Source of the DNA: Sipunculus nudus
Taxonomy: Eukaryota; Annelida; Sipuncula; Golfingiida; Sipunculidae
DNA length: 64,000 nt
Direction of reading: 5' to 3'
NCBI GenBank assembly: GCA_026874595.1
Contig: CM049309.1
Location: 18,370,576 to 18,434,575, forward strand
How positions within the stretch are numbered: position 1 is the stretch's first letter; each line of letters begins with the position of its first letter. A program made the position numbers and the translations under genes. Shown piece by piece: positions 1 through 48,948 of this stretch. Below the pieces are notes generated by a model. The model was not told where the DNA came from. It ran no database searches and saw only the letters and a program-made list of their open reading frames with translations.

Positions 1-859
1 TTCTGCAGTAACAAGGTTCGTCTGTAGATAGCCGTTTTTCCCGTATCTACATCTCAAGCTGTGCTCATCTTCAGTGTCAGCCAGGCTCTTTCTCTGTTGT
101 ATACACCTGTTAAGCAGGATGGGTGACACATATCGTCCTGCATGGGCTATAATATACGCTATCTTCAGTACGAAGCTTTGCTAGGAGTTTCTCATTAAGC
201 AAGTTTTTGGCACATCGTTGAAGGTTTTCATACAATATTCCTGAATAAAGATAACAGGAATCATGATAGGTAGCCTTGTTTTCTTCCATATTTTTTTCTG
301 AATGTCATCCCTAAAATTTCTTGGGGTCAAATGGAATTGGCATCGCATAAAAATCGTAAAACTGAGGAATATTTGTAGCAAGAGTAATATAGCCACTACC
401 AGATAAATCTACCAACTTTTCTCCAGATTTCTGTTGGTACAAACAACAGAGCTTAAAATTAGTTATACTTTCTCATTCTTGGAAAGTTTTGATTTCTGAC
501 ACAAATGTATTCACCAGGTCAGGTCATGTTAAATGAAAGCCCCATAGAATAAGAACATATGGTTAGGGAAATGTGGTTGGTAATATTTAATGGTGTTGTG
601 TTTATCTATATATTTAGTTGTGTTGATCGGTAAATCGGTTTGTTTATGTATCAAATAGTGGAACTTACTGGGCTGCGGTTTGTAATGATTGGCTGACGGA
701 AGATTCTGGGGGTCTGGAGGCTCCTGGGAGGCTTAGCTGGTAATTTCCGTAGAGAGATGTCTGTGGAACATTCGTTGACTAGGGCTTTCCCGAAGTTTCT
801 TGTTTACTCATTTACTTATGCCTAGGTGGTCATATATATATTTTACATCCAATCAGTGA

Positions 860-985
860 AATTTACCATTTCATGGAATTGGCAACGATATTGCCCATTT
901 CATGAAATCAGCAATATATATGTCCATTTTATGAAATAGGCATTTGCAAAAAATTGCTCATTTCATGAAACGGGCAACAATTATG
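860..985. repeat. Clustered TTTCATGAAA palindrome repeats, cluster 1
   Basis: About four imperfect copies of a short palindromic unit built on GCCCATTTCATGAAA and its complement, spaced roughly 30-40 bp, each a potential small stem-loop. A second cluster of the same motif lies at 3556-3722. The function is unknown; this could be a short-period satellite or the ends of a MITE. Confidence 0.6.
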
Positions 986-1295
986 AACGAAAAATTAAGT
1001 ATTGCATGTACATGTATGAGACCCCTAATAATTATAATTTAATTCTGAAAAAAGTCATGAAAACAGAAGTGAATGTTACAAGACACCTCTATTCATAATA
1101 TACTACAATTACCCGTGCTACGCACGGTTTTGGGCGAGCATTTAGTTCTGATGTCAAATAGTCTGTCATAGTTGCATGTCTTGGGTGTACAATGTTACTG
1201 TCTCTTTGAATCCGACATTTGGTATAAGTGTTCTGTCTCTGAGTTAACCTTGTGTCGGAGTCTGAATGACCTGGACGAATACGTTCTTGTCCGAA

Positions 1296-1410
1296 TGGTG
1301 GAATGTCTTCGGACAAACCTGGAGCATACGTATGTCAAAAATCACGGCAAACCGTAGTGTCAAAGGAGACATGTAAATTCACACAATCGCGTTACGCTAT
1401 TAATATATAG
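1296..1410. repeat. Segment duplicated at 3165-3290
   Basis: Both copies share GGTGGAAT.TCTTCGGACAAACC, then TATGTCA.AAATCA.GGCAAACCGTA, then CGCTATTAAT followed by TA-rich sequence. Order and spacing are conserved, so this is a dispersed repeat or duplication. A short hairpin, CCGTGCTACGCACGG, lies about 185 bp to the left of the first copy. Confidence 0.65.
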
Positions 1411-1840
1411 ATCAATTATATGCATGGTGTTATGCATAAAACTCTAATTGAAGCCGTGAGGATGACCGGAGAATTTCGAAGAAGTTGTGTTAAATAAAAT
1501 GAAGAAATATGTAAAATAAAATCATTTTTATATGAAAATATATATTATGCTAAACATCGCCTTTAAAGTTGCCCTCCGAGCCCGTGAATCCGCCAGTAAA
1601 GGAACCTGTTATCTTGCATGGTAGTACAGTACAGCGCTGAGACATGATCTCGATAATTGCATTCCGGGTATAACGAACAAAAACTGAGCATTAACATGGT
1701 CGGGCAATCCCGGTGCGCAAACGTTTGTGGTAGCATTATATTATGTGGTACATTTTATGGCTGTATATATTTTTAAATATCACGCACTCCTTTCTGTTTG
1801 AAAGCTGAGCCAATGTTTCCAGTGAGACAGTCACTGCGTT

Positions 1841-2830
1841 CAGGCAGTGTGTTAAACCCGGATCCCACTCCGGATCCCGGACCCCAAGAAAAATTTGTAA
1901 TTCTTAAACTCTCATGGTAATTTGTCCAGATATTTTAGCATAATCTTATCTAAAGACATATTTTATATCATGTTTGGTTAAAACATAAAAAATAGTCTGT
2001 TTTGCAACAAAATTTGATAAAAAAAAAACCACTTACGGACCCTGGCGCACGGACCTCACGGATTACACGGACCCCGTTTTCTCGTTGTTTTACCATTTCT
2101 TTAGTACATACATGAATTTCACATCACGTTTAGCCATAACACCCTTGTAATTTATTATTGTGTTTGTATCTGTATTTTTAAATTTCTGTCTCAGTTTTTA
2201 TTCATAATTTTATATTTGCTATTTATTTAATTTGTGTAGCGTTTTAAAAAGTATAATAATTAAAAACATTTAAAAAATCATTATTTTGGAACCTGTAGTT
2301 GCTTGAATTGCAAGTAATCAACAATTCCTTTCGGTATTTATATTATTGCCAACTTTAAAATTGCATGGTTGTTATGAACGGAGCACGAAACCTGTTGTTA
2401 TGTGGAAGTGCTCTGATATATCAGTCTCAGGTCCGCTCAACTGTTAGTGCACTTCAAATTAAATCTCCCCCACTGTGTCAGCACTATTATATTTTCATTT
2501 AAAATAACAAATATTATATTTAGTGTATGACATGAGTGCTATTTTTGTCCTCTTTTAGTCATAAATAAAAATATGAGCGGTGGTTACTGGGGTCCTTTAA
2601 AATTGAACAGTCGGCAAATTCAAGTAAATGAGGTCCGTCTTCATCGAAATATTTTTGTAATTTTAAATCTTTCAGTGAATCGGTCATTTACAAATGTGTA
2701 ACATTTAGGGACTTTGCCCTGTCCTTACATCAACAATAGTGGTGTTTTTATCGGTATAAATAATGGAAAATGAGGAAATAGGTTTATGGGGTCCGGGGAC
2801 CGTGGGGTTCGGGTTTTACACACTACCCTG
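1841..2830. mobile_element. TIR-bounded non-autonomous element, about 1 kb
   Basis: The left end (1841-1886: CAGGCAGTGTGTTAAACCCG, then a GGACCCC block) and the right end (2788-2830, inverted: CAGGGTAGTGTGTAAAACCC, then GGACCCC) are clear inverted copies of about 43 bp. The interior is AT-rich, has no transposase frame and contains further GGACC/GGTCC motifs. This looks like a MITE or an internally deleted DNA transposon. A clean target-site duplication is not visible, so the superfamily is undetermined. Confidence 0.7.
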
Positions 2831-3164
2831 CATTCACTACCGCTCGGAAAATTTTCATTCTTTGAAAGATCCCCCTTTTAAGCATTTTCCTCACGCGAGA
2901 TCTCCTTGTGCACAATAGACCTTTTCGCTGCGCGGAGGTTGCCTTTTGAGAAGGGATCACCAATGGGGAATATTTCGTGCCGGTCACCGCAAATTTAAGA
3001 AAAGCCCAGATAGGGCCCCCGGAGAAAAACTCTGTCCCGCCATCAAACACTCTGTGTCCATTGTGTTACCAGGCCCGAAGACACAAAGAAAAGAGGCGCC
3101 CGCGGGGGAGCAAATATTAAAATTATTAATTATGCACGTAATCCGCAAATATTGCAAATAAAAG

Positions 3165-3279
3165 TGGGTGGAATCTCTTCGGACAAACCCTGAGCATATG
3201 TATGTCAGAAATCATGGCAAACCGTACGGTAGTATCAAAGGAGATACGGAAAATCACAAAAATCGCCTTACGCTATTAA

Positions 3280-3290
<11 letters not shown>
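3165..3290. repeat. Second copy of the 1296-1410 segment
   Basis: Direct copy of 1296-1410, ending in a long (TA)n tract. The TIR element at 1841-2830 lies between the two copies. Confidence 0.65.

Positions 3291-3353
<63 letters not shown>
3283..3353. repeat. (TA)n microsatellite
   Basis: About 70 bp of nearly uninterrupted TA dinucleotide. It creates spurious (YI)n open frames on both strands. Confidence 0.95.
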
Positions 3354-3357
<4 letters not shown>

Positions 3358-3555
3358 CAGCCTTTAAGGGAGTTGTTGAATATTTGGACTTCAGTGGGAA
3401 CTCCATTAAAAGGGGGCTACGATACGCTCTTTTTGTCACACATCAATACACAAGAATCAAACATACAAAACTGTGTGTCATACTTACTGATTCTTACACC
3501 TATTCATTCTATTATCCTGTCATTATAACCACAGGGGTGAATGTTTATAAAATGG

Positions 3556-3722
3556 ACAAGCTTATTTCATGAACTGGGCAGTTTCACATATTGAGCAAAT
3601 GTGAATGAATGAGTTTTTAAAACTCACACATGTCACTGCCCATTTCATGAAATGGGCTGCTGTATTATTTATTTCATGAAACGGCAATATGGTTGCCCAT
3701 GAAATGGGCAATGTCACAGATT
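3556..3722. repeat. Clustered TTTCATGAAA palindrome repeats, cluster 2
   Basis: Contains the perfect 20-bp palindrome GCCCATTTCATGAAATGGGC (about 3639-3658) and at least three flanking variants. Same family as 860-985. Confidence 0.65.
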
Positions 3723-4568
3723 GGGTGTAAGATAAACATATAAAAATCAAAGTATAGTGCATGGATTTTATTCTTTTTGTAAAACTGTACAATTTAACCT
3801 GATTTCAGATTTAACCTCACAACATTTTCATGCTAGGTATTAACAGTTTATTATCTATTATCACCAGCTAACCTTTGCTTAGTTATATATAGAATCACCT
3901 CATAAAAGGAGACATTAATTTAACACATTTTCTAGCTATAGATCATTTTTCAGTGAGCAAAAATGAACGAATACATGTTTAAAGTTTCCAATCGAAGCGA
4001 ATCAGTTGTTTAGAAGATATTTCCACCAAGGAGATTTTGGTAAATCTCCTTGTTTCAACCTTCCAAATATCTGCCATTAATAAATTACCTTTAATTTATC
4101 AGCTATTGTAACATTTTTGTCGGTTGCATCTCCATTTAAAAGTACATTCACCGTTTAAAATGCACATATGATCTTTATTATAAAAGGTAATATGAAGAGT
4201 ATTCTAGTAGTATCAGTTCTAATGAAATAAAAACTTGACCTTGACAGGTTTCATACATCATCATCTGACCTATATTTACAAAATTACAAAGTTACACCCG
4301 TTCAAGAAAACTTGATGTGCTTTGTACGGAACAGAAGGATATATGCAATAGCGGTTAAGCGACCGACTAGGATATCCCCTTTTATATTATAGAGCGATCC
4401 TATTCATGGTATATGTATGTAACCTGGATGAGATACTGGTAGAAATACGGAGGTGATGTGTCTACCAAGCGACCCAGACCAGTTAATATGAGATCATTAA
4501 ATAACTTATTTCCAGCATAATATCGTATATTAAGCATAGATACAATATTACAGAGCACATATAATATA

Positions 4569-4618
<50 letters not shown>

Positions 4619-4799
4619 ATATATATGCAATAAAACCCCGCTTAACTACAACCTCTGTGCAGCGACAACTTCAAAACAACGACCACTTCCCACGGTCTCA
4701 ATTCATTTTTTGCTCTTTGATATCTTGCTGCGCATAGACGACCACCTCGAAAATTCGACCTCCTTATCGAGGTCCCGTTGGTGGTCGTAATTCCGAGGT

Positions 4800-4842
<43 letters not shown>

Positions 4843-5232
4843 AGGCTTAAAAATAATATCTCCTGAGAAGAAAGTCTTTGAGTAGGATTTGCTGGTTCAG
4901 ATTAAGAATCTTTTGCGGTATCATTTGCAATATACAGGAATCTGGTTTCTCTTAATGGCCTCTAAGTAACCCTTGACTATATAAACAGATTCACAAACAG
5001 AGGTGGAATGATAAACAAAATAAAAGGGATATTATGCCAGGTACATGTGCGATAAAGTATAAAAGTATATACATTATTCTCCACAAAACTTATCAGTCAT
5101 CGGATCCTTATTGAGACAAACTGTGCGATTTTTTTCTGTCTTTATCACAAATGTTCTTACACTGAGGGAGTGAATGCTCTGTATATACAGTGTCCCTTTG
5201 CCTCATGACTTAAATTGGTCTGCTATTTCCAC

Positions 5233-5238
5233 TTTATT
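5233..5238 (-). promoter_or_regulatory. Candidate polyadenylation signal of CYP-A
   Basis: AATAAA on the minus strand, about 57 nt past the CYP-A stop codon. This is the expected position for a short 3' UTR, but no transcript evidence is available. Confidence 0.5.
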
Positions 5239-5294
5239 CCAACTGAAAGTTAATATTTGTTCCAATGCCAATGTTACTTCAAATCCATTCTTAA

Positions 5295-19754
<14,460 letters not shown>

Positions 19755-20291
19755 GGTTTAACACGGACAAGTTTCCTCGAAAAGTACATGCAAGCAGATT
19801 TGATGATTGATATACACAAACTCGTCAGCCGATGTAATTATAATTTGCCCCGTGTTGTCCCCAGTCCAATGTACATGCAAGAAATGCCCTACTTTTCCCG
19901 TGTATGTATAAGTTCAGGGTATAGGCCTATGCAATCGCTTGTCTCGATAGGTTGCCGCAGTTGCACCAAACTATGTCAACACGCGCAATCGTATTTCCAG
20001 GTCAAAATCTGGGACTAATCCAAGGTTGCAGTCATTGATTTATTCACCAGATATCGCAGATGTTATTATCCGTACAGGCCTGCTGCACGGTAACCTGACG
20101 TTGTTACCGAATGGTGCAGCAGATATGTGAAATATTGAGTTTTTTTGTGCATTTTATTATTAAAGTTTAAACTTTTGAACAAAGCTAAAGTTTGCGTGGC
20201 CTTAAGACTGCTTTTGAGCACCGGACCATCGCAGATTTTAACGAGAACGAGAGCAGCGGTCATTTTTAAGACGGTTGCCCTTGAGCTTTGG

Positions 20292-20330
<39 letters not shown>

Positions 20331-21922
20331 GAATATTTTAATCACATAAAAAATCAAGTAAATCAACTGGGTATAATCCATAAAAATAACTTTATAGCTA
20401 CCTTTTAAAGCGAAATTAGGCCTAGGTGCCTACACATTGCAACAGATGGTTGCCATTTTGAAATATGGCCGCCATATTTACTAGGGGACACACCTTTGAT
20501 GGCCCTTGGGTCTAAAATGATCCTCAAGATGTCTCCTTACATTTTGCAAAATTTCATGCTCCTGTCATAAAATACACAATTCCATCATATATCTGATGCA
20601 CTATAGGGTTCGTTCGACCGTTCTTTTGCAGGGGATAAATAGTTACCGTTAGGCCTAGAAATTCTAACTTTAAATCAAGAAAGGTCATGGTTATATTCTC
20701 ATGGAAAACAAAATAAACCAAAATCGAAATAAAAAAAGAGCACAAATCTCAGTCATTCTTAGTGAACCTTGGAATTATTCAGCTCAGACTCATTGGCTAT
20801 ATCTTGCTCTGTGATACTTTTAACGTCATGGTATTAACAGGGTCGCGTTTAGTTCATATAATGCTCTGACATTTGACAGTGCTTTCTAAAATCTTAATTA
20901 GGCCTTGATAAGAAATTAGCGGGGTTGGTGAAAGGGGGAGGGGGGAATTGCAGGCGTGCATGTGAGGTATATATATAGGCCTATATATAGTAGGGGATAA
21001 TCGAAGTTGGGACAACTTTTTTTTATATATAATATGTATATATTTATACATTTATATAGCCTACCTTTATTGCCTATGTGACACATTTGAAATAAATTAG
21101 TTTATAAATACTTTTAAAGTTGTGGAATATAAATGTAGCAATGCTAAAGGATCCAGATTTTATCATTTCAGTTTCATGTCAGTCAAGTTAAGTGAATCAC
21201 CAGACCACAGAAGTGTCAATAAATTCTTTAAATATGCGTCAAGGTCAACCAAAAGTTAAAAGTTCAAAAGAGTCATATATTGATACTTTTTACCAATTTA
21301 GAATCAAATCCAACGAAACTCTGGATACTATCACGCTATCAATCCAATCTTGAGAAAAAAAAAGGTCAAGACCACAGCACCATGAAAAATTTTGAGACCC
21401 CTGTAATATAAGAATATGTTATAAGGTTGATAAATGTTGATACATCCCCCCCCCTTGTTTTGCAAACTAAACGTATGAACCTAAGGCAAAAAAAATTACC
21501 ACCGTTAAAACTGACCGAATATGATTATAAGAGTCAAATTTTAACCTTATATAAACCAATAATTCAGACAATTAATTTCTAGCATTTTTTCTGGACTAGA
21601 AATGGTGCCTCCTTTTTCTAAATTAAAAAAAAAAGAATTAAACTGAAACCACATATATGAAAATCATTAATTGTTGAAAAAGAAATTACTCTGCGAACTT
21701 AGATATTTCAGGAATTAACAGCATTTCATATTCAGAAGTTCAAAGATCTATAAATGTAAGAACTTGTTATTAAAAAACAATATATTGTACAATCTTTATC
21801 ATATGATATCATTGTCTTTTTCAGAAGATTATAATATTTTTAATTAATGCCATCAAATAGAACGCTTGGAAATGTCGGTTTGGCAAAAAAAATTCTAAAA
21901 ATTTTTTTTTCAGTCATTGTGA
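19755..21922. other. Spacer between CYP-A start and CYP-B 3' end
   Basis: Should contain the CYP-A promoter and 5' UTR and the end of CYP-B. No TATA box at a convincing distance and no 5' exon could be assigned. A (TA)n tract (about 20289-20331) and AT-rich sequence are visible; no other gene is seen. Confidence 0.6.
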
Positions 21923-21928
21923 TTTATT
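21923..21928 (-). promoter_or_regulatory. Candidate polyadenylation signal of CYP-B
   Basis: AATAAA on the minus strand about 18 nt past the CYP-B stop codon. This is close but feasible; other AT-rich candidates lie further along. Confidence 0.4.
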
Positions 21929-21945
21929 AAGACTCTAAAACACAG

Positions 21946-43364
<21,419 letters not shown>

Positions 43365-44225
43365 AGTTAATATTAGACCTGTGCTGCGTATCCCCCACTG
43401 CAAGTGCAAATTCTTTCCTTATTACATGCTTGCGTATCTTGGTGCAGGCATCCGTTGATAAAAAATTGGAACGGGAACACTATTATGCTTGTCGGTAATT
43501 ACATGTACAGTAACACATTTAGGTGTACCGCTTTATCGCACTAAGCTTACACGGGCCATGCTGCATATCCGTCCTTCAACTTTTCTGCACACCTAGGGGC
43601 GGATCAACAATATCTTGGGGGGGGGGGGGGGGAGGGGGGGTTCCTGGGAACTAATCAAGAAAAAGACAACAAAGCTAAAATGCTTTAAAAAACTTCTTTC
43701 ACAGGCACCTCGCGCGTCAGTTTTGACCACCGTCATGAACAATTAAATTTTGATTTTCATCAGAAAGAAAAGAAAATAATAAAATTTTTAATAAAATCCA
43801 TCAAATTAATTTCCTTTAGAGTCATTGTGATTTTACCTGTTTAGCTAAATAATTGTTATAATGGTGTTGTCCCCTTATCAAATGAACCTAGGATTAAAAG
43901 GAAATAATAGCCCGCCTACACTGATTTCTTTGCCTTTATTTTTTTGCCTTACAAGTCAGATAATACAATAAAATACAGTAAATAATGTTTTAAACCTAAA
44001 GGGAAATCTGTGCTTCAATATATTCATTACTGTGTTTTGGTTCGGAGAAAACAAATGTACTTTTTTTTTTTCTTTCAAAATTCTGTTTCTAATTCAGCTT
44101 GTGCAGTTAGAAACTTTTCAAGGTTCGTAATGTTTTGAAATAATTTTTTTGGTGGAAATAACCACCTTCACTTTCAATAATGGCTTAACCATGGACTGTG
44201 TATATTTGCAGCACTCCATTCCGGG

Positions 44226-44470
44226 TTCAAACTTCGTGACAGGGTGGAAACACATGATTATCCTAGCGTCAACCAGGGTCTGTATACCGCACCTGCGGGC
44301 CCCGGATGTGTAACACCGAGAATTAAGGAAAGCGCAATCGTTTGTGTGTGCAGAGCGCTCACCCGGTGTGGGGGCCGACCGTGAGAAATCTGACCGCTTC
44401 TCGCCTGAGATACGAAATCACGATCTGGGCATTGAGCCCTGTGCCCTACCCCCAGACCACGGAGGCCGGA
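44226..44470 (-). mobile_element. SINE, family A, degenerate minus copy
   Basis: Shares GCAGAGCGCTCACCC, GTGTGGGGGCCGACC and CCACGGAGGCCGG with the other family A copies, in the same order, with deletions. Confidence 0.7.
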
Positions 44471-44890
44471 GCGTTGCAAATCCCACCCCCACCCACCACC
44501 CGCCGGATCCCGCCCTTACGCAGCTTCACATGTGAACAACAAGTTGCTAATAGGTAAGCGCTGCCAGGCTGTGCACACTAAGCAAAAGCAATGTATGCTC
44601 AACACGGTTAGGAGCCTAAATCCAATATGCTTGACAGGCGAATGTAATGTTTGACATGGTTTATAGCTTATAACCAACATGCTTAACTTGCACATAACAG
44701 TGTGAGTGTATGCGTGCAAAATTGCTTAAAACTCCATATGTGGGTGTAAACTTAACATAGAGGGGTTTCCAGTGGTTCAGGAAGCCTGTAAGCTGTTTTT
44801 TTATTGGCACAGCTGGTCATTTAGCCCTTCTAACTGTTTATATTATTTTAATTATATTTCATATAAATATTTTATAAAACTGAAGTGCTG

Positions 44891-44893
<3 letters not shown>

Positions 44894-44974
<81 letters not shown>
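44894..44974. repeat. (CT)n then (TA)n compound microsatellite
   Basis: About 35 bp of CT followed directly by about 46 bp of TA. Confidence 0.95.
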
Positions 44975-44976
<2 letters not shown>

Positions 44977-46189
44977 TAGCTAATTAAGCCGGTAATCGGG
45001 ACTTTTTTCCGGGAAGGGGGGGGGTATATTAAATGAGGTGATAAATGTTGGTTAACTTATTTTAAAAGTTAAAAAGATTATTACTTTCAGTGGGATAGCG
45101 TCCCAAACAGACAAGTATAAATATTTTGACATTTATTTTGTGGAGCTGTGCTTGAGGAAGAAATGCATACATCGGTATACGTTCACCTTGAAAACCTTGG
45201 TCAGTGATGATGTTTACATTTGCGAACCGGAATGGGACGCGAGGGCATCAGATTCTCGAGGATATTTGACTAGTTACATATATTATTTTTTTTTGTAAGA
45301 CCTATGAAGGATAGATTGATGAAAGGAAGGTATAAAAGATGACTTAAATGTATGTTTAAGGCAAGGAAGCTGTTCCTAAAGAAAGAAACGGGAATATACA
45401 TACCACGTTAGTTGCAGAAGCGGAACTAAGGGGTCCGAACCTTTTTGAAGGGTTTCAGAACAATTTGTGCACTCCCCCCCCCCCCCCGACTCCCCTTTAC
45501 TGAAATTTGTGATCTTTTTTTAGATTTTGTATGGTCAAAATTATGTGTTCGTTGGAAACCACTCAAATTAAGGAATATGTGTTTTGAGGGAACTATAAAT
45601 GATGTATTTAAAATGGAAAACCACTAAAAGTGAGGAAACAAAGTTCAATGAGTGATGTCTTGACGGACGACCAGCGTGGCGGAGCACTGATTATCTGTAT
45701 GAAGAACTGTTTCCCCTGATTGTCGGCCGGGTGTGTCCTTGTTATCTTCATGCATGTCACATTCTCCCGACAGACGGTCTATGAATGTCAAGGATAAACT
45801 TCCTGCCCATATCCATTCATACAGCTCGCTTTTACGCAGAAAACCTGAGGAGTGTAATTACAAAAATTAAGTAGAAGTAGCAAACATAGAGTATACATCG
45901 ACAACGACCATGCCAAATATAACCAACAGATGGTATTTTTCTGTGACACATATTTTGTATATTGATATAGCAGTGGATCTTTTTTTGTGGTGTTATATCC
46001 GTGACGCGGTATTTTAAATATAAACATGACTTAATGCACATGCTTCCTTGGATAGTTTACGTGACACAACTGTTCCAGAATTGTTGTATTAAGATGTAAA
46101 TGCAAGGAAATAGTGCAGCGACACTTGTTGCGGTTTTTTTAACATTAAGCGAAAGGATTATACCAGGATGAATTGTGAGATTAACCATT

Positions 46190-46560
46190 TTTGCTTACTG
46201 ACATAAGAACTGAGTGCCAAGTTATCTAGAGACATGTTTTCACATTCACTGACCATGCACGTTGGTCATAGATTGAGTCAAATGTTAGGGCAAACATCCG
46301 TCCCCGACAGCAGGGGTTATTCATGCACATGTGCACAATGGTCCTTAATCCTGCGCTAGATATTCCTCTGTCAGGTGGTGTCTATGTTCGCAGGTATGCC
46401 GCTCATTGCAGAAGGGATTTTGGCTGTACTTGGTGCATGGTAGCCTCCACGCAATTAATAAACTTCGAAAAATCACTCAAAAAATGATGTGAACATTAAA
46501 AATGATTTATTCTCATATCGGCGAGGTCACTGCGGGGACTATAACTTTACAATGAGGTAT
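46190..46560 (-). repeat. Dispersed repeat, inverted relative to 41385-41700
   Basis: Inverse copy of 41385-41700. The two copies flank CYP-B exon 1 and the divergent intergenic region. Confidence 0.75.
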
Positions 46561-46634
46561 TGCATAGTGTCATATGCAACGCTGTTTCAGAGAACATTGA
46601 GAACAAAGTGGACCCAATTCCTTTTATAAGTATT

Positions 46635-46637
<3 letters not shown>

Positions 46638-46728
<91 letters not shown>
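46638..46728. repeat. (TA)n microsatellite, about 90 bp
   Basis: One of the longest TA tracts in the window, about 450 bp upstream of the receptor start codon. Confidence 0.95.
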
Positions 46729-46731
<3 letters not shown>

Positions 46732-47179
46732 AAATAGCGAACAGATGCAATTTACGAAACAAATTTATAATGATTAGAAAAAAGATTACTGAATACATCT
46801 AATTTATATGAGAAAGGTACTCATTTCAACAGGGGCTGAAGCTTTAAGTAAAGCTAAGAGAGAGAGGCACTATAAATGAATAGTTTTCAATGTAATCATT
46901 TTTCATCTTTTTCAGATAATCTTCTCCGTGCTGAATGGGAAGAAGGATAAATGAGTCAACCCAGAATGATATAAGCAAGAGAGAGCTTGAATAACAAACG
47001 GAAAATTGGGAAGAAGACCAAACTAATATAATAACCTAATGTAACTAGTTGTGTGACATCACAGTTGAGCAAACGTTTCTGTGTCACTTTAAGGATGATT
47101 TTATATTCTTTTATTCTGATCACGTTTAACTCCTTTGCACATTAACATTATATATAGAGGTAATATCTACCTCGTAACC

Positions 47180-47288
47180 ATGGGAGTCCCGCTCATGTCT
47201 GCATCAGAATGGGAGGTCATTGTTGTGACCTTCTCGATGTTGCTCAGCGCTTTTCATTCTGGTAAGAACTGATTTCTTATCATGCCCC

Positions 47289-47322
<34 letters not shown>

Positions 47323-47535
47323 CTTTACACACACACACACACACACATATATATGCAGTCTGACTTCAGCTGTGCTCACTCTTCAAGTGCATACTGAATT
47401 AATCAAATAATCAAATATGTGTATATTGTTCATTTGAATAGGTTGGAAACTTACTATAAATGGTACATTATTGATGCTCCACTGCATAGTAGAGCACTTT
47501 CAATTTCAATGTATTAAACTTCTATATGCATTATA

Positions 47536-47577
<42 letters not shown>

Positions 47578-48880
47578 TTATAACCTATAACGAAAGGTCA
47601 CATATCCTATATGCGTCTTTTCTTCCCTTCTACATGCATTCAATATAATATTATTTCTATGGTGCAAACATTAAGAACCACCAGAACACGAATGCCGATC
47701 AGATCAGCTTTTTACTATGAGAGACCCCGATAGGTCATTCAGTTCAAACACAACTGCTCAGCAAGAAAAGGGCTTAAAATGTATACAGTTTAAAGAACAA
47801 TAAAAGATGGAAGGAATACTGGAAAATTTAGGTTATGGCAGTGGTGCAGTTTAACTTCAAGGGTGGGGAGATGACTCCCAAGGCAATGGATTGTCATCAA
47901 TGTTGGGACAACTTTTTTTAGGCAAATAACCAGGTTTTAATATATAATATTTCATAGTAAACTCAGAAATGGAACCAAAGTCTATAATTCTAATTATTGA
48001 TATATTTAATTTCCAATAATTAAATATTATTCTTTTGAATATTGGGGGTGGGGGGGGGGGGGTGATTACATTGACCATCCCCCCTTGCTTTAAAATGAGG
48101 GATATATATAATCCCCCCTGTATTGACGTCCCTGGGTTTCAAGATGAAGGAAACAAAAATTGGTCCATGGCCTTGTTACCAAAAATAAACTTTCAATGAA
48201 AAGTAAAACAAATAACGCTGAAGGAAGCCATAATTATTCTTATCATATTTACTATGTTTTAATCTTCTATTTGCCTGAAAATGGCGATAATATAGGTTTG
48301 CATTTGACTCGGAGATTACACGATCTGGCTATGTGTACCGGTGTAGTTTACTATCAGGACAGCGCTTCACTTGTTGCCCTGAAATGTTTGTTCTTCATTC
48401 AAAATGAAATAAATAAATCTTTGAAAACTTATTAAAACCTTATTTATAATTAATTTAAAAGAATATTAATTCATAAAGTTTTTATCTTTCTTACACATTT
48501 GCAGTAGGCCTATGTACTGAGAACATTCCCTTCCCATTTCACCAGTGGTCTATCGCTCAACAACTAACCCACGTTACCGACTGGCAACATGTAGCAGTAC
48601 TGCAAGAACAGGAAGACAACTGTTCTGACGCCATGTTCCAGACCAAACCGAACTCGAAACCGGTTACGGTTATTGTGGAAACGGCTTGTTCACAAAATGG
48701 GACAGTATCACTTGACCTGCTGCTATTAGCGGCAAAAGAGAGAAAAATTAATCGATTTCTCCTCGCTGTTCGCTGGATATGTTTCGACGAATTATTTGAC
48801 GAGGTACATGTATATAAACTTTGATAAAAGTGTAAATACTCATGTGGTTTAAAATATCTATTCGCATATTTATCAATTCA

Positions 48881-48948
<68 letters not shown>

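Larger units (their letters stand above)
1..5232. other. Intergenic region left of CYP-A
   Basis: No coding exon is recognisable on either strand; short open frames here show no domain motif. It holds clustered TTTCATGAAA palindromes (about 860-985 and 3556-3722), a short hairpin near 1111, a roughly 115-bp direct duplication (about 1296-1410 and 3165-3290), a TIR-bounded element (1841-2830) and (TA)n tracts near 3283-3353, 4572-4615 and 4802-4838. It lies downstream of the 3' end of CYP-A. Confidence 0.6.
43365..47179. other. Divergent intergenic region between CYP-B and the receptor gene
   Basis: Should hold the promoters of both genes, transcribed away from each other. It contains a degenerate SINE (44226-44470), a (CT)n(TA)n tract (44894-44974), the inverted copy of the 41.4-kb repeat (46190-46560) and a long (TA)n (46638-46728). 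No additional exon was recognised. Confidence 0.6.

Noticed and set aside
3168-3572. 134-aa open frame with a long YI repeat
   Set aside because: It is read through a (TA)n microsatellite, which opens frames on both strands; there is no domain outside the repeat. The same applies near 4400, 10601, 14280, 46547 and 60353.
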